Assembly: GCA_937889545.1 (NCBI GenBank)
Contig: CALAOT010000058.1
Location: 1 to 51,424 of the forward strand
Direction: 5' to 3'
From: an uncultured Opitutaceae bacterium
GTDB lineage: Bacteria > Verrucomicrobiota > Verrucomicrobiia > Opitutales > Opitutaceae
Length of the DNA: 51,424 nt
Part shown: positions 1 to 9,052 of the stretch, piece after piece
Numbering within the stretch: position 1 is the first letter of the stretch
Layout: each line of letters starts with the position of its first letter
Position numbers and translations under genes: made by a program
Notes under the pieces: model-generated
Told to the model about the DNA's origin: nothing
What the model saw: the letters and a program-made list of their open reading frames with translations, nothing else
Database searches by the model: none

Positions 1-210
1 CCGAGCACCGGATGTACCTGCCGCTCGCTGCCGTGGCCGTGCTGGTGGTGCTGGGCATCCACCGGTGGCTGGGACGCGGGACCCTGCCTCTCTGCCTCGC
101 CCTGGCCGCGGGACTGTCATGGGCCACCTGGCAGCGGAACGGGACCTACCGCAGCAGCGAGGAAATCTGGAGCGACACGGTCGCCAAGCGCCCGGAAAAT
201 GAGCGGGCGC
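1..210. repeat. Inverted near-identical segment, left copy (partner 1893-2102)
   Basis: Base p of this segment pairs with base 2103-p of the partner over 210 bases, with one mismatch seen at 163 (a here, g in the partner's sense strand). Similarity stops sharply at the first TPR. The left limit lies outside the window, so the true repeat is longer. Confidence 0.9.
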
Positions 211-764
211 AATACAACCTGGGTTGCATTCTGCAGGCGAAGCCCGGCCGTCTGGGCGATGCGGTCGCCCACTATGAGGAGGCGCTGCGCCTGAAGCCCG
301 GCTATGCCGAGGCGCACAACAATCTCGGCAATGCCCTGGACTCCTTGGGCCGGACAACGGAGGCGATCGCGCATTTTGAGGAGGCGCTGCGCCTGAAGCC
401 CAATTATGTCGAGGCGCACAACGATCTCGGGATCGCCCTAGGCTCCGTTGGCCGGACTCCGGAGGCTATCGAGCAGTACGAGGAGGCGCTGCGCCTGAAG
501 CCCGATTTTTTTCAGGCGAGCTTCAACCTGGGCAATGCCCTGGACTCATTGGACCGGACGCCGGAGGCGATCGAGCAGTACGAGCAGGCGCTGCGCATCA
601 AGCCCGATGACGCCACGATCCATTTCTACCTTGCCGGCGCACTGCTCAGGACCCCCGGCCGGATCCATGACGCGGCTGCGCATCTCAGGGAAGTCGTGCG
701 CCTTCAGCCCGACAACCAACAGGCCCGCCAAATCCTGGCCCGGATTGACACATTGCGGCAATGA
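3..764 (+). CDS. TMTC-like membrane protein with TPR tail, 5'-truncated by window
   Basis: The frame is open from the first bases of the window, so the start lies upstream; the first internal Met (base 12) is not the true start. What is visible is the last part of a hydrophobic membrane domain (residues to about 40), a short periplasmic-type segment (TYRSSEEIWSDTV), then five TPR repeats of 34-35 residues with the pattern AHNNLG...EAIxxxEEALRLKP, ending in LARIDTLRQ. The membrane end is almost identical to the neighbouring convergent gene at 910-3174: bases 1-210 match the reverse complement of 1893-2102 with one difference at base 163 (Glu in place of Gly). The TPRs then diverge, and several repeats here lack the PGR insertion of the neighbour. 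By family, TMTC-like proteins have a GT-C membrane domain and protein-binding TPRs. The substrate is unknown. Confidence 0.85.
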   Translation, partial: EHRMYLPLAAVAVLVVLGIHRWLGRGTLPLCLALAAGLSWATWQRNGTYRSSEEIWSDTVAKRPENERAQYNLGCILQAKPGRLGDAVAHYEEALRLKPGYAEAHNNLGNALDSLGRTTEAIAHFEEALRLKPNYVEAHNDLGIALGSVGRTPEAIEQYEEALRLKPDFFQASFNLGNALDSLDRTPEAIEQYEQALRIKPDDATIHFYLAGALLRTPGRIHDAAAHLREVVRLQPDNQQARQILARIDTLRQ

Positions 765-909
765 ACGCTCCTCCTTTCCCTGGCGGTGGGGCAAGTGAGC
801 GCAGGAGGCCTGAAGCGACGGGTTCCGAGGAGGGTGGCAGCGGGTACCCCGGCCTGTAGGCCCGCAACTCCTGTCCTGCAATGAGAGGCAGGCCATCCCG
901 CAGGCTTTT

Positions 910-3174
910 TCAGCGCTGGGACACCCCGATGGCGTTTAGCATCTTCCGGGCAACGTCATTCACCGGCTGAAGCCGCAAGGCGGCCTCAAGGTGCGCCATG
1001 GCCTCATCGCGGCGGCCGGGCTGGTCGAGCAAGGCGGCCGCCAGGCTGACATGCACTTCTGCATAGTCCGGTTTCAGCCGCAGGGCCTCCCCATACTGGG
1101 CGATCGCGTCGTCCAACCTCCCCGGCACGCTCGCTAGGGCGATGCCCAGGTTGAAGTGCGCCTTGGCATAGTTCGGTGCGAGACGCAGGGCCTCCTCATA
1201 CTGGGCGATCGCATCATTCAACCTCCCCGGCACACTCGACAAGGCATAGCCCAGGTTGTTGTGCGCCTTGGGATCATCGGGCCTCAGGCGCAGCGCCTCC
1301 TGATACTGGGCGATCGCGTCGTTCACGTGCCCGGGCATCTCCAACCAGGCGTTGCCCAGATCAAAGTGTGCCTCGGCATCGTCCGGCCTCAGGCGAAGCG
1401 CCTCCCGAAACTGGGCGATCGCGTCATCCAGCCGCCCCGGCAGGCTCAACCAGGCATTGCCGAGATTGTTGTGCGCCTGGACGTAATCGGGCTTCAGGCG
1501 CAGCGCCTCCTGATATTGGGCGATCGCGTCATTCAGCCGTCCCGGCACGGTCGACAAGGCGTAGCCCAGGTTGTTATGCACCTCGGCGTCGTCCGGTTTC
1601 AGGCGCAGGGCCTCCCCATACTGGGCGATCGCGTCGTCCATCCGCCCCGGCACATTCGACAAGGCGTAGCCCAGATTGTTGCGCGCCTCGATGTAACCGG
1701 GTTTCAGGCGCACCGCCTCCTCATACTCGGCGACCGCGTCGTTCAACCGCCCCGGCAGTTTCAGCCACAGGCTGCCCAGGTCGTTATGCACTTCGGCATC
1801 GTCCGGCTTCAGGCGCCGCGCCTCCTCGTACTGGGCGATCGCGTCGTTCAAGCGTCCGGGAATCCCCAACCAAACGGCACCCAGGTTGACGTGCGCCCGC
1901 TCATTTTCCGGGCGCTTGGCGACCGTGTCGCTCCAGATTCCCTCGCTGCTGCGGTAGGTCCCGTTCCGCTGCCAGGTGGCCCATGACAGCCCCGCGGCCA
2001 GGGCGAGGCAGAGAGGCAGGGTCCCGCGTCCCAGCCACCGGTGGATGCCCAGCACCACCAGCACGGCCACGGCAGCGAGCGGCAGGTACATCCGGTGCTC
2101 GGCCATCGTCTCGGTGGCGACGGGGACGACGCTGGAGCTGGCCGCAAGGACCGCAAAGAAGCTGGCCCCCAGGAATCCGATGGCCGGCCGCCTGACAAGC
2201 GCCCACGCGACCGCCGCCACCATCGCCATGATGAGCAGGGCGTACGGGAGGACACCAAGGGAAGGGCGCACGAGGGCGCTGCCGTAGTCGAAGATCAGCG
2301 GGTGCGGCCAGAAGCAGAGCCGCAGATAATGGGCGATCGCCTCAGACTGCGTCAAAGCGTAGCGCCACCAGGCGACTCCACTGCCGAATCCGGCGTTCCC
2401 CCCCCTGCCCTTCCCGGAAAGCACGACAAGGGCCAGGATCAGCCACGTGGCGGCCAGCCCCGCATACAGGCGCCAGCGGCGCCTGAATGCCTCCCGGAAG
2501 CCGCCGGCAAGAAACGTGCGGTCGTACAGCAGCACGACCAGCGGCGCCGAGACCATCACCTCCTTGGTGCCCATCCCGAGGAGGCAGGCGAAGACCGACG
2601 CGGCGAGCCACCAGAATCTCCCCGGGCCGCCCGCCCCGGCGCCCCGGATGAAGCAGTACAGGGTGAGCAGGTAGAAGAGCCCCATGAGCGACTCCGCGCG
2701 CTGGACGATGTAGGTGACCGATTCGGTCTGCAGGGGGTGCAGGGTCCAGAGAAGGGAGGCCGAGAATGCGACCGCGAAGGCCGAAGCCCCCGTCCGCGGC
2801 GCAAGCGTGCGCCGGACGATTCCGAACAACGTCAGCCCGGCCAGTATGTGGATCGCCAGGTTCACCGCATGATAGCTCCCCACCGCCGTCCCGCTCACGG
2901 CATAGTTGGCCGCCAGGGAAAGGTTCAGGACGGGCCGCCCGCTCGCGGTTGAATTATCCGGCGGCCGCAGGACTGTCTCCCAGTGCCGAATCGTCGAGTT
3001 TTCGACGATGGTGGGAACGTCGTCGTAAAGCAGGGGGATGGAGAAGGTCCCGCTGTAGACCGCAATCGCCCCTGCGGCGAGAATGGCTCCGCCCAGCAAC
3101 CCGGCCCAATCCGCCCGCCTGGCGCGGGTGCTCCAGTCGGACGGGGTGCCTGCGGGCGGATTTCGAGTTAGCAT
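910..3174 (-). CDS. TMTC-like GT-C membrane protein with nine TPR repeats
   Basis: This is a 754-residue protein. The N-terminal half (about residues 20-430) is multispanning and carries TMTC/GT-C landmarks: an acidic motif in the first outer loop (LLYDDVPTIVEN), GRPVLNLSLAANY, YHAVNLAIHIL and LLWTLHPLQTESVTYIVQR. The C-terminal part holds nine consecutive TPRs with an unusually strict 35-residue period, most containing PGRLNDAIAQYxEALRLKPD. In eukaryotes, TMTC proteins transfer mannose to Ser/Thr of secreted proteins. The bacterial homologues are mostly uncharacterised, so a glycosyltransferase role is inference. It converges on the partial paralogue at 3-764 with about 145 bp between stops. 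The ATG start at 3174 precedes the first membrane helix and fits the family. Alternative: a TPR membrane scaffold without catalysis. Confidence 0.85.
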   Translation of the reverse strand: MLTRNPPAGTPSDWSTRARRADWAGLLGGAILAAGAIAVYSGTFSIPLLYDDVPTIVENSTIRHWETVLRPPDNSTASGRPVLNLSLAANYAVSGTAVGSYHAVNLAIHILAGLTLFGIVRRTLAPRTGASAFAVAFSASLLWTLHPLQTESVTYIVQRAESLMGLFYLLTLYCFIRGAGAGGPGRFWWLAASVFACLLGMGTKEVMVSAPLVVLLYDRTFLAGGFREAFRRRWRLYAGLAATWLILALVVLSGKGRGGNAGFGSGVAWWRYALTQSEAIAHYLRLCFWPHPLIFDYGSALVRPSLGVLPYALLIMAMVAAVAWALVRRPAIGFLGASFFAVLAASSSVVPVATETMAEHRMYLPLAAVAVLVVLGIHRWLGRGTLPLCLALAAGLSWATWQRNGTYRSSEGIWSDTVAKRPENERAHVNLGAVWLGIPGRLNDAIAQYEEARRLKPDDAEVHNDLGSLWLKLPGRLNDAVAEYEEAVRLKPGYIEARNNLGYALSNVPGRMDDAIAQYGEALRLKPDDAEVHNNLGYALSTVPGRLNDAIAQYQEALRLKPDYVQAHNNLGNAWLSLPGRLDDAIAQFREALRLRPDDAEAHFDLGNAWLEMPGHVNDAIAQYQEALRLRPDDPKAHNNLGYALSSVPGRLNDAIAQYEEALRLAPNYAKAHFNLGIALASVPGRLDDAIAQYGEALRLKPDYAEVHVSLAAALLDQPGRRDEAMAHLEAALRLQPVNDVARKMLNAIGVSQR
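950..1896 (-). repeat. Nine 105-bp tandem repeats encoding TPRs
   Basis: The coding region repeats with a period of exactly 105 bp (35 codons). Most units contain the palindrome GCGATCGC, encoding Ala-Ile-Ala within DAIAQY. The regular period and strong DNA similarity imply recent unit duplication or homogenisation. Confidence 0.85.
1893..2102. repeat. Inverted near-identical segment, right copy (partner 1-210)
   Basis: This is the partner of the segment at the window's left end and encodes the last membrane helices of the 910-3174 protein. A paralogous block this similar next to diverged TPRs points to recent duplication or gene conversion. Confidence 0.9.
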
Positions 3175-3643
3175 GGCAGGGGGCGGGCCATCCCGTGAGG
3201 GAGGTCTGAGGGCTTGTCTGCTTTGTTTGGCGCAATATGCCCAGAACCTTTTCTACGCCGCGTCATCCCTTCATGATTCTCGCTCGGGCCGCTCCCGCCA
3301 AGAATTCTTAGTCTTAAATGCCGGCGAAACCAACTGTCACTCCGTTTGGTTGAAGCGTGATGCGCAACGCCCGTCTCCAGGCCCCGGGATGGCTCGGCTG
3401 GCGGAGCAGGGGTCGAAGAACAAGGCGGGAGTGGCGGCACGTTCTCCCCCGAATCATCACGCATATTAATAGGTTGGACATATGTCCGGCCACGGGGAAA
3501 GGCGGTCGCCGAGGGCCATCCCAAAGGCATCCGGACTCCGACGCTGGCCGGCAGCCCGGGTGACAGCATTCTCCATGTCGGGCGGTCGACGCCGTTGAAC
3601 CAGCCATTGACGGGGGGCGGGCTGGCCCTAAGCTGCGTGACCG
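3175..3643. other. Intergenic region, no gene seen
   Basis: These 469 bases separate the divergent TMTC-like and acyltransferase genes. I see no convincing coding frame. The region holds one 12-bp palindrome, GGACATATGTCC (3476-3487). Palindromes of this length are expected by chance in a window this size, so it is only weak operator evidence. Confidence 0.4.
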
Positions 3644-4756
3644 ATGCCCGAAGGGACACGGAACACCCAGATGGACGGGCTGCGAGGATATGCCGCGATC
3701 GCGGTGGTGGTATTTCATTCCATCCTCGATCGCGATCCGACCCAGAACCAGCGCATCGTTCGCCCGACCATTCAAGAGGCCCACGGACTTTACGACGTGG
3801 TAACCAAGCTCGTCTTCATGGTCGTGAGCGGAGAGACGGCGGTTGTGCTTTTCTTTGTGCTGAGCGGCGCGGTGCTGTTCGAGAGCCTTAAGCAGCGGCA
3901 TGCGGATCCCGTTGCGACAGCTGTCGGCTTCTCCGTAAGGCGTTTTTTCCGGCTCTATCCCACTTTCTTCGTCAGCTTGGTCGGTTGCCTGGCCGCGTTC
4001 GCGGTTGCTGGTGCGTATTCCTCGCAGGCCGGCCACTTTTGGCCGAATGCAGCCCTCTATGACTTTTCGGTCCTCGGCGCATCCTGGACGTTGCAGGTGG
4101 AGTTCCTCGCGGTTCCCTTCATTCTGGTAGGGTATTGGTCCTATCGGCGCTTTGGGGTCGTGGGAATTGCCTTGGCATACGCGATCTTCGCGACGGTCCT
4201 TTGCGCACCGTGGTTACGGACGCACTTCGTCTATTACCAGCGGTTCCTGTCCTGTTTTGCCCTCGGTCTCCTGATACCGACGTGCGTGGGGGCGGAGGTG
4301 GCCAAGCGGCTACCTGCGATGGCCTGGCCGGCCGTCCTGGTAGGGATGCTCGCCTCACGCCACACAATGGGGCTTCACTGGTGGTCGATGGATACGGAGC
4401 AGGTTCTGGCGGCGATTCTTGTCACGCTCCTTTTTTACAGGCGGGCGGGCGGCCTCGGACGATTCTTCGACCGTGGTGTGTCGCAATACCTGGGCCGCAT
4501 GAGCTACAGCCTGTATTTGTTCAATGTAATCTATCTCATCCTCGTCGACCATTGGACCCATGGGCAGAGCGTGGTCAGGGGCCATCCGCTTGAGTGGGGC
4601 ATCCTGCTCGCCATCCCGATTGTCGCGGCAGCAATCGCGACGGCCCACATTGCCGAGATCGGCCTTGAGCGCCCGTCGATCGCGTTGGGCCGCAGACTGA
4701 CCCAGTTCTCCGTGCGGCCCGAGCGTCGCGGGGAACACACTCCCGTGCTTTCGTGA
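3644..4756 (+). CDS. Acyltransferase 3 family membrane protein (OafA/YrhL-like)
   Basis: This 370-residue integral membrane protein begins with the family signature MDGLRGYAAIAVVVFHS; the His of this segment is the conserved catalytic residue. Further landmarks are a short loop leading to LFFVLSGAVLF, then FSVRRFFRLYP, about ten hydrophobic segments, and a late LGRMSYSLYLFNVIY. Family members move acyl groups, commonly O-acetyl, from acyl-CoA across the membrane onto surface sugars. The acceptor here is unknown. Two starts are possible, 3644 or the ATG at 3671 directly before DGLRG; neither has a clear ribosome-binding site. It is flanked on the right by the tRNA-Phe island, so it is probably the last core gene before the insertions. 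Confidence 0.85.
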   Translation: MPEGTRNTQMDGLRGYAAIAVVVFHSILDRDPTQNQRIVRPTIQEAHGLYDVVTKLVFMVVSGETAVVLFFVLSGAVLFESLKQRHADPVATAVGFSVRRFFRLYPTFFVSLVGCLAAFAVAGAYSSQAGHFWPNAALYDFSVLGASWTLQVEFLAVPFILVGYWSYRRFGVVGIALAYAIFATVLCAPWLRTHFVYYQRFLSCFALGLLIPTCVGAEVAKRLPAMAWPAVLVGMLASRHTMGLHWWSMDTEQVLAAILVTLLFYRRAGGLGRFFDRGVSQYLGRMSYSLYLFNVIYLILVDHWTHGQSVVRGHPLEWGILLAIPIVAAAIATAHIAEIGLERPSIALGRRLTQFSVRPERRGEHTPVLS

Positions 4757-4898
4757 TTCGGGCCAAGGCGGTCCACTTGGGCTTGAGTTACGACTAGGCG
4801 ACGATCCGCAGATCTGAGGTTTGCCGTCCATAAAGGCGGGCGAGATTACTTGTCACCTGGTTTGACGAGGGCGTAATACCCGCCGCTCATCTTCAAAC

Positions 4899-5085
<187 letters not shown>

Positions 5086-5334
5086 GGATGATCGTTCCCA
5101 ATCCCACCGACTGTGGGACGGCTGTGTTCACCGGTGTTTGGACGTTTTTTCTGACATTGGTCGATTTTGCCGGAGCGATGGCTCTCAGAGATCAGCCAGA
5201 ACATGGGCATGGAGATCGGCTGAAAAGAGATGGGCATGACCCCGGTTCCTGGTCGCCCGCAATCGGTGAAATTGCCTTTCAGCTCCAGGTGCTAAAACCG
5301 CAAGAAGGCGGGATGGCGGCGCGCCGAGTGACGG
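5086..5334. other. Non-coding stretch after att unit A
   Basis: No convincing gene is seen here. The first 30 bases resemble those following att unit D, so part of this stretch probably belongs to the element end. Confidence 0.4.
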
Positions 5335-5928
5335 TCAGGGTTGGGAAAGCAGCCTCGCCTTGGCCTTTTGGAACTCCTCGTCGCTCAGTACGCTCTGGTC
5401 CTTTAGCGCCTCGAGCATTTTCAGCTCTTCCGCCAGACCGAACGTGGGCGTCGGGCTATCGGTTTTGACAACGACCGGGGGCGGCGGCAGCGGGCCTCCC
5501 GGATTGTTTGCCGGCTGAGGAAAACCGGGTTGCCCGGGAAGCGCCGTGGTGATTGGCCGGTTGTGCAGGTCGAAGAGTTCCGCAATGCGGCCGAACGACT
5601 CCACCTTGCCGTTGACCAAGCGGATCACGTACGGTCGGTCGCGAAAGAAGGAGTCTACATGAGTCGGTAGTTCGAGGTAATAGACCATGTACTCTGCGTT
5701 TGCCTGCGCGCTCGTGCTGTCGGGTGCACCCAGGATTGATTGGACCTCAGCTTTGGCCATGCCGATCCGAATATTGCCGAGCTTCACGGAGGTGTTATCG
5801 CGCGAGGTGCTGTTAGGTACCTTGTAGGAATAGCCCCCCGGAAGATGGTTGGGATCGGCGGAGGATTGGCATCCGGCGAGGACCATTCCTATGAGCGGTG
5901 CGAAGATCAGCGTGCCCTTGGGCTTCAT
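5335..5928 (-). CDS. Lipoprotein with BamE/SmpA-like and SHOCT-like domains
   Basis: This 197-residue protein has a lipoprotein signal peptide with lipobox LAGC (Cys about residue 19). A BamE/SmpA-like motif follows (NIRIGMAKAEVQSILGAPDS, near residue 52), then a Pro-rich linker, and a C-terminal SHOCT-like helical module (LEALKDQSVLSDEEFQKAK). It is probably anchored to the outer membrane. BamE-like domains are protein-interaction modules found well beyond the BAM complex, so an assembly role is not implied. It is a tandem paralogue of the next gene upstream (6008-6520) and has an extra segment of about 24 residues after the lipobox. The pair sits inside the tRNA-Phe island, so this is probably element cargo. 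Confidence 0.8.
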   Translation of the reverse strand: MKPKGTLIFAPLIGMVLAGCQSSADPNHLPGGYSYKVPNSTSRDNTSVKLGNIRIGMAKAEVQSILGAPDSTSAQANAEYMVYYLELPTHVDSFFRDRPYVIRLVNGKVESFGRIAELFDLHNRPITTALPGQPGFPQPANNPGGPLPPPPVVVKTDSPTPTFGLAEELKMLEALKDQSVLSDEEFQKAKARLLSQP

Positions 5929-6007
5929 TCTGCCGAAGAATTAGACCTAATGTCCAAGAAGACGCGACAGCGCTCCATCAGCGGGATGGCGGCGACCTGA
6001 ATGGGGT

Positions 6008-6520
6008 TCAGGGTTGCGAAAGCAGCTTCACCTTGGCCTTCTGAAACTCCTCTTCGGTAAGGGCGCCCTGATCCTTAAGCGCTTTGAGCTTTTCCAGCTC
6101 GGCCACCAAGTCGACTCTGGTTCCCGAGCTGTCGGTTCTCACGACTGTCGGGGGCGGCAGCAGCGGGTTTCCCAGATTGTACGCCGGTTGCGGAAAATCG
6201 GGTTGGCCGGGAAGCGCATTGGTAACTGGTCGGTTGTAAAGGTCGAAGAGCTGAGCAAAGCGGCCAAACGACTCGACCTTGCCGTTGACCAATCGGATCA
6301 TGTACGGCTGGTCGCGGCCGTAGCCGGATTCAGCCTCGAGGTAATAGGTCAGGTACTCCACGTTTGCCTGCGCGCTCGTGCTGTCGGGCGTTCCAAGGAT
6401 CGATTGCACGTCTGCCTTTGTCATGCCGATCCGAATATTATTGAGCTTCGCGGAGGATTCACATCCGGCAAGGAGGACGCCGGCGAGCAGGGCGAAGACT
6501 AGGGCTATTTTGGATTTCAT
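6008..6520 (-). CDS. Lipoprotein paralogue, BamE/SmpA-like plus SHOCT-like
   Basis: This 170-residue protein has a signal peptide with lipobox LAGC, NIRIGMTKADVQSILGTPDS near residue 28, a Pro-rich linker and a C-terminal SHOCT-like motif (LKALKDQGALTEEEFQKAK). It has the same design as 5335-5928 and lies upstream of it on the same strand with 79 bp between them, so co-transcription is likely. The ATG start at 6520 gives a standard lipoprotein signal. The two copies have diverged at both DNA and protein level, so the duplication is not recent. The function is not known. Confidence 0.8.
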   Translation of the reverse strand: MKSKIALVFALLAGVLLAGCESSAKLNNIRIGMTKADVQSILGTPDSTSAQANVEYLTYYLEAESGYGRDQPYMIRLVNGKVESFGRFAQLFDLYNRPVTNALPGQPDFPQPAYNLGNPLLPPPTVVRTDSSGTRVDLVAELEKLKALKDQGALTEEEFQKAKVKLLSQP

Positions 6521-6821
6521 TTTTTCCTGCCATTCAGGTTACCGATCAGGTTTCAATTGATCCTTGGGATCCCAGGGGCGTGTTCTCATGGATGAGAAGG
6601 GGGCGTTTCAAGAGCTCTTGCAAAATGGCAAGACGTGCTTCGCCCGAAAAGGTTGTACGCGGGGTCAATGGCCACCCTGAGGCCGCGGCGAGCTCTTAGG
6701 CGCTGACACGGATACCTCAAGATCAAGAACCATCGAAACCGATCCCCGCCGAGATTTCCATGCCGTTTCTTGAAGGACAATAACTGTCGCGCGCGTTAAC
6801 CGCTCGACAAGAGATCTAAAC
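6521..6821. other. Intergenic region left of the first IS copy
   Basis: About 300 bases upstream of the lipoprotein pair run to the left IS end. I see no supported gene. It must hold the promoter of the lipoprotein genes, but no clear hexamers were identified. Confidence 0.35.
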
Positions 6822-8504
6822 CCGGATTTCCCAGATTGGCATGAAGAATGCTCTCCATGGAACCGCTTAAGATCTTACCCATGAACGGCATAACCGACTT
6901 CGAGGCTGAAAAGTCCTACAATCCTAAGGGTGCGACCAAAAACGAACATATAGGACTGAGTTTCGACCGGCGTCTGGCGCTGGAATTCCATGGCGCCAAA
7001 ATCTCTTCTGATGCCGGTCTGCTTGCCTATAGAGAGATGGACGAGGTGCTCGGACTGACGTCGATGGGCGGCCGTGTGCTAAACGACTGGCGGACCGGCA
7101 AGAACACCCAGCACTCGATGCTGGCCCTGATTCGCCAGTCTATATACAGCCGGCTTGCTGGCTATGAAGATACAAACGACGCTGAACGGCTCGCGGTTGA
7201 TCCGATCATGCGGCACGTGGTTGGCGGGCGTGCGACCGAGCACGCGGCCGCGTCCACCAGCCAAATGGCGAGATTCGAGACCGAAGTGCTGGCACAGACC
7301 CGGAATCTGGCGACCCTGGCGAACCTCTCTGGCGAATGGATCGATCGGTTACGCGATCATCGGCAACTGCGGGAGGTGATCCTCGACATGGACAGCTCCG
7401 TCAGCGAGACCTACGGAAAACAGGAGGGCACGGCCTATAACGGGCATTTCGGCTGCACCTGCTATCACCCCCTCTTCTGTTTCAACCAGTTTGGCGATGT
7501 CGAACGCTCGATCCTGAGGGAGGGCAACGTCCACAGCGCTAAGGATTGGAGGGAGGTCTTGGAGCCGGTCGTAGCCCGCTACCGCGATCTGGAACTTCCC
7601 TGCCGCTTTCGAGCCGACGCCGCATTCGCCCAGCCGGAACTCTATGAGTTCCTGGAGGCAGAAGGATACGACTACGCGATCCGCCTTCCGGGAAACGATG
7701 TCTTGCAGAGGGAGATCGAGCCGCTCTTGACCCGGCCGGTGGGCCGTCCCTCGAATGCGCCCTTGGTCCGCTATTCCGACTTCTCCTACCAGGCGCAGAG
7801 CTGGAACCGGTCCCGTCGAGTGGTCGCCAAGGTCGAATGGCACAAAGGCGAGCTGTTCCCTCGGGTAGGCTTCATCGTGACGAATCTCATCCGACCGGCA
7901 AAACGGGTCGTCCGGTTTTACAATCAGAGGGGAACCGCCGAGCAATGGATCAAGGAGGGCAAGAATGCGGTGAAGTGGACGCGGCTGTCGTGCCACGAAT
8001 TCGACGACAACAAGGTCCGACTGCATCTCTTCGTCCTGGCCTACAACCTTGGGAACTTCCTTCGACAGCTGGTCCTGCCGCGAGAGATCAAGCGCTGGAC
8101 CCTGACAACGACTCGGGAGAAATTGATCAAGATTGGGGCAAAGATCGTTCGCCATGCCCGCCGGGTGGTCTTCCAGCTGGCTGAGGTGGCGGTGCCCCGG
8201 AGGTTATTCCTGGCGATCCTTTGTGCGATCGACCGCCTGAGGCTGCCGATGCCGGCTCCCGGATGAGCCCCATTCCTCCAACCGTGCAGTTCAATCTCAA
8301 AGGCCGTGGGCGTAGTGTCCCCTATTGCCAAGGATTTCGCCGGCTGTCGCGCCAGTGGCGGCCCCAATAGCCGCAAACTACATGATGATGGCAGTCCGGA
8401 GCACCAAAACTTGAATTGCAGCCGAGAATCGGGCAGATTTTTATACGTTCACTCCACCCGATCCCACAGCTCACTCAAAACATGAATTCAAATGGGAAAT
8501 CCCG
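6822..8504 (+). mobile_element. IS1380-family insertion sequence, copy 1
   Basis: The left inverted repeat begins CCGGATTTCCCA (6822-6833). The right end reads TGGGAAATCCCG (8493-8504), which is its imperfect inverse. The same ends bound copy 2. No target duplication is evident on the flanks. The element holds one transposase gene. Confidence 0.8.
6848..8266 (+). CDS. IS1380-family DDE transposase, copy 1
   Basis: This 472-residue protein is full-length for the family. N-terminal landmarks are LSFDRRLALEFHGAKISSDAG and [13 protein letters not shown]. The catalytic core has a first Asp in [14 protein letters not shown], a second in [15 protein letters not shown], and the Glu in the Y-x2[12 protein letters not shown] motif. 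It cuts and re-inserts its own element. The frame is intact, so activity is possible. It closely resembles the inverted copy at 10098-11501 but differs at scattered residues and at the N-terminus, so the two are separate insertions or an old duplication. Confidence 0.92.
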   Translation: MLSMEPLKILPMNGITDFEAEKSYNPKGATKNEHIGLSFDRRLALEFHGAKISSDAGLLAYREMDEVLGLTSMGGRVLNDWRTGKNTQHSMLALIRQSIYSRLAGYEDTNDAERLAVDPIMRHVVGGRATEHAAASTSQMARFETEVLAQTRNLATLANLSGEWIDRLRDHRQLREVILDMDSSVSETYGKQEGTAYNGHFGCTCYHPLFCFNQFGDVERSILREGNVHSAKDWREVLEPVVARYRDLELPCRFRADAAFAQPELYEFLEAEGYDYAIRLPGNDVLQREIEPLLTRPVGRPSNAPLVRYSDFSYQAQSWNRSRRVVAKVEWHKGELFPRVGFIVTNLIRPAKRVVRFYNQRGTAEQWIKEGKNAVKWTRLSCHEFDDNKVRLHLFVLAYNLGNFLRQLVLPREIKRWTLTTTREKLIKIGAKIVRHARRVVFQLAEVAVPRRLFLAILCAIDRLRLPMPAPG

Positions 8505-8569
8505 ATTGTATACGGCGATTGGCGTCGGCACCGTTCGCCAATCGTATGGCATAGGGCCCACGAAAGGAG

Positions 8570-9052
8570 TCACACCACCTTGACAATCAGAGTCGTAACA
8601 ATTGGCAGGATCATCGTTTCAACAAATAGAAACCCACCGATCCATGCCGACTTGGAAACGTCCCACGTCGAGCCGAATTGAGCAATAATCAAATCTGCCC
8701 TGCCCTTCCGGTAATATACGTCGAATGTCCAGGCCCATGAAATAACCAAAAACACTACCAGGTAAGGATTAAAGATTTTATGCGGCACCATCTTTCGATG
8801 GCTTGCTAGTGACCACAGGTAATATATCCACATTGCTTGAAGCACCAAGACATATGACCCGGTATCTATTCCATCAAGAAGATGGACACCTTTGAGCGTG
8901 TGCGTCGTTCGGCACGCAAGGGAGCCGATGGCGAGACCAGGGTCGGACAGATTCTGGGCGATTTTCCGGAAAGCTTTAGCGTAATCCGCAAAGCAGCTTT
9001 CCGCACTGGTCGACAATCTTAACGCGGCCAGCAAGACCCTGGAGCAAGCCAT
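8570..9052 (-). CDS. Hypothetical membrane protein, uncertain start
   Basis: This frame encodes 160 residues. The part after about residue 57 looks genuine: three hydrophobic segments (TGSYVLVLQAMWIYYLWSL, NPYLVVFLVISWAWTF, and a final FLFVETMILPIVTTLIVKVV) separated by charged loops. The first 57 residues are less convincing because the opposite strand there carries a possible coding remnant (8882-9107), so the real start may be internal or lost. I do not recognise the family. It lies between the two inverted IS1380 copies and may be cargo. Confidence 0.45.
   Translation of the reverse strand: MACSRVLLAALRLSTSAESCFADYAKAFRKIAQNLSDPGLAIGSLACRTTHTLKGVHLLDGIDTGSYVLVLQAMWIYYLWSLASHRKMVPHKIFNPYLVVFLVISWAWTFDVYYRKGRADLIIAQFGSTWDVSKSAWIGGFLFVETMILPIVTTLIVKVV

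Noticed and set aside
1156..1986. Long plus-strand open frame opposite the TPR region
   Set aside because: It is the reverse-strand shadow of the 105-bp repeats in a GC-rich gene; its repeated composition mirrors the real TPR frame.
3476..3487. 12-bp palindrome GGACATATGTCC between divergent genes
   Set aside because: About a dozen palindromes of this length are expected by chance in a window this size, and nothing else supports an operator.
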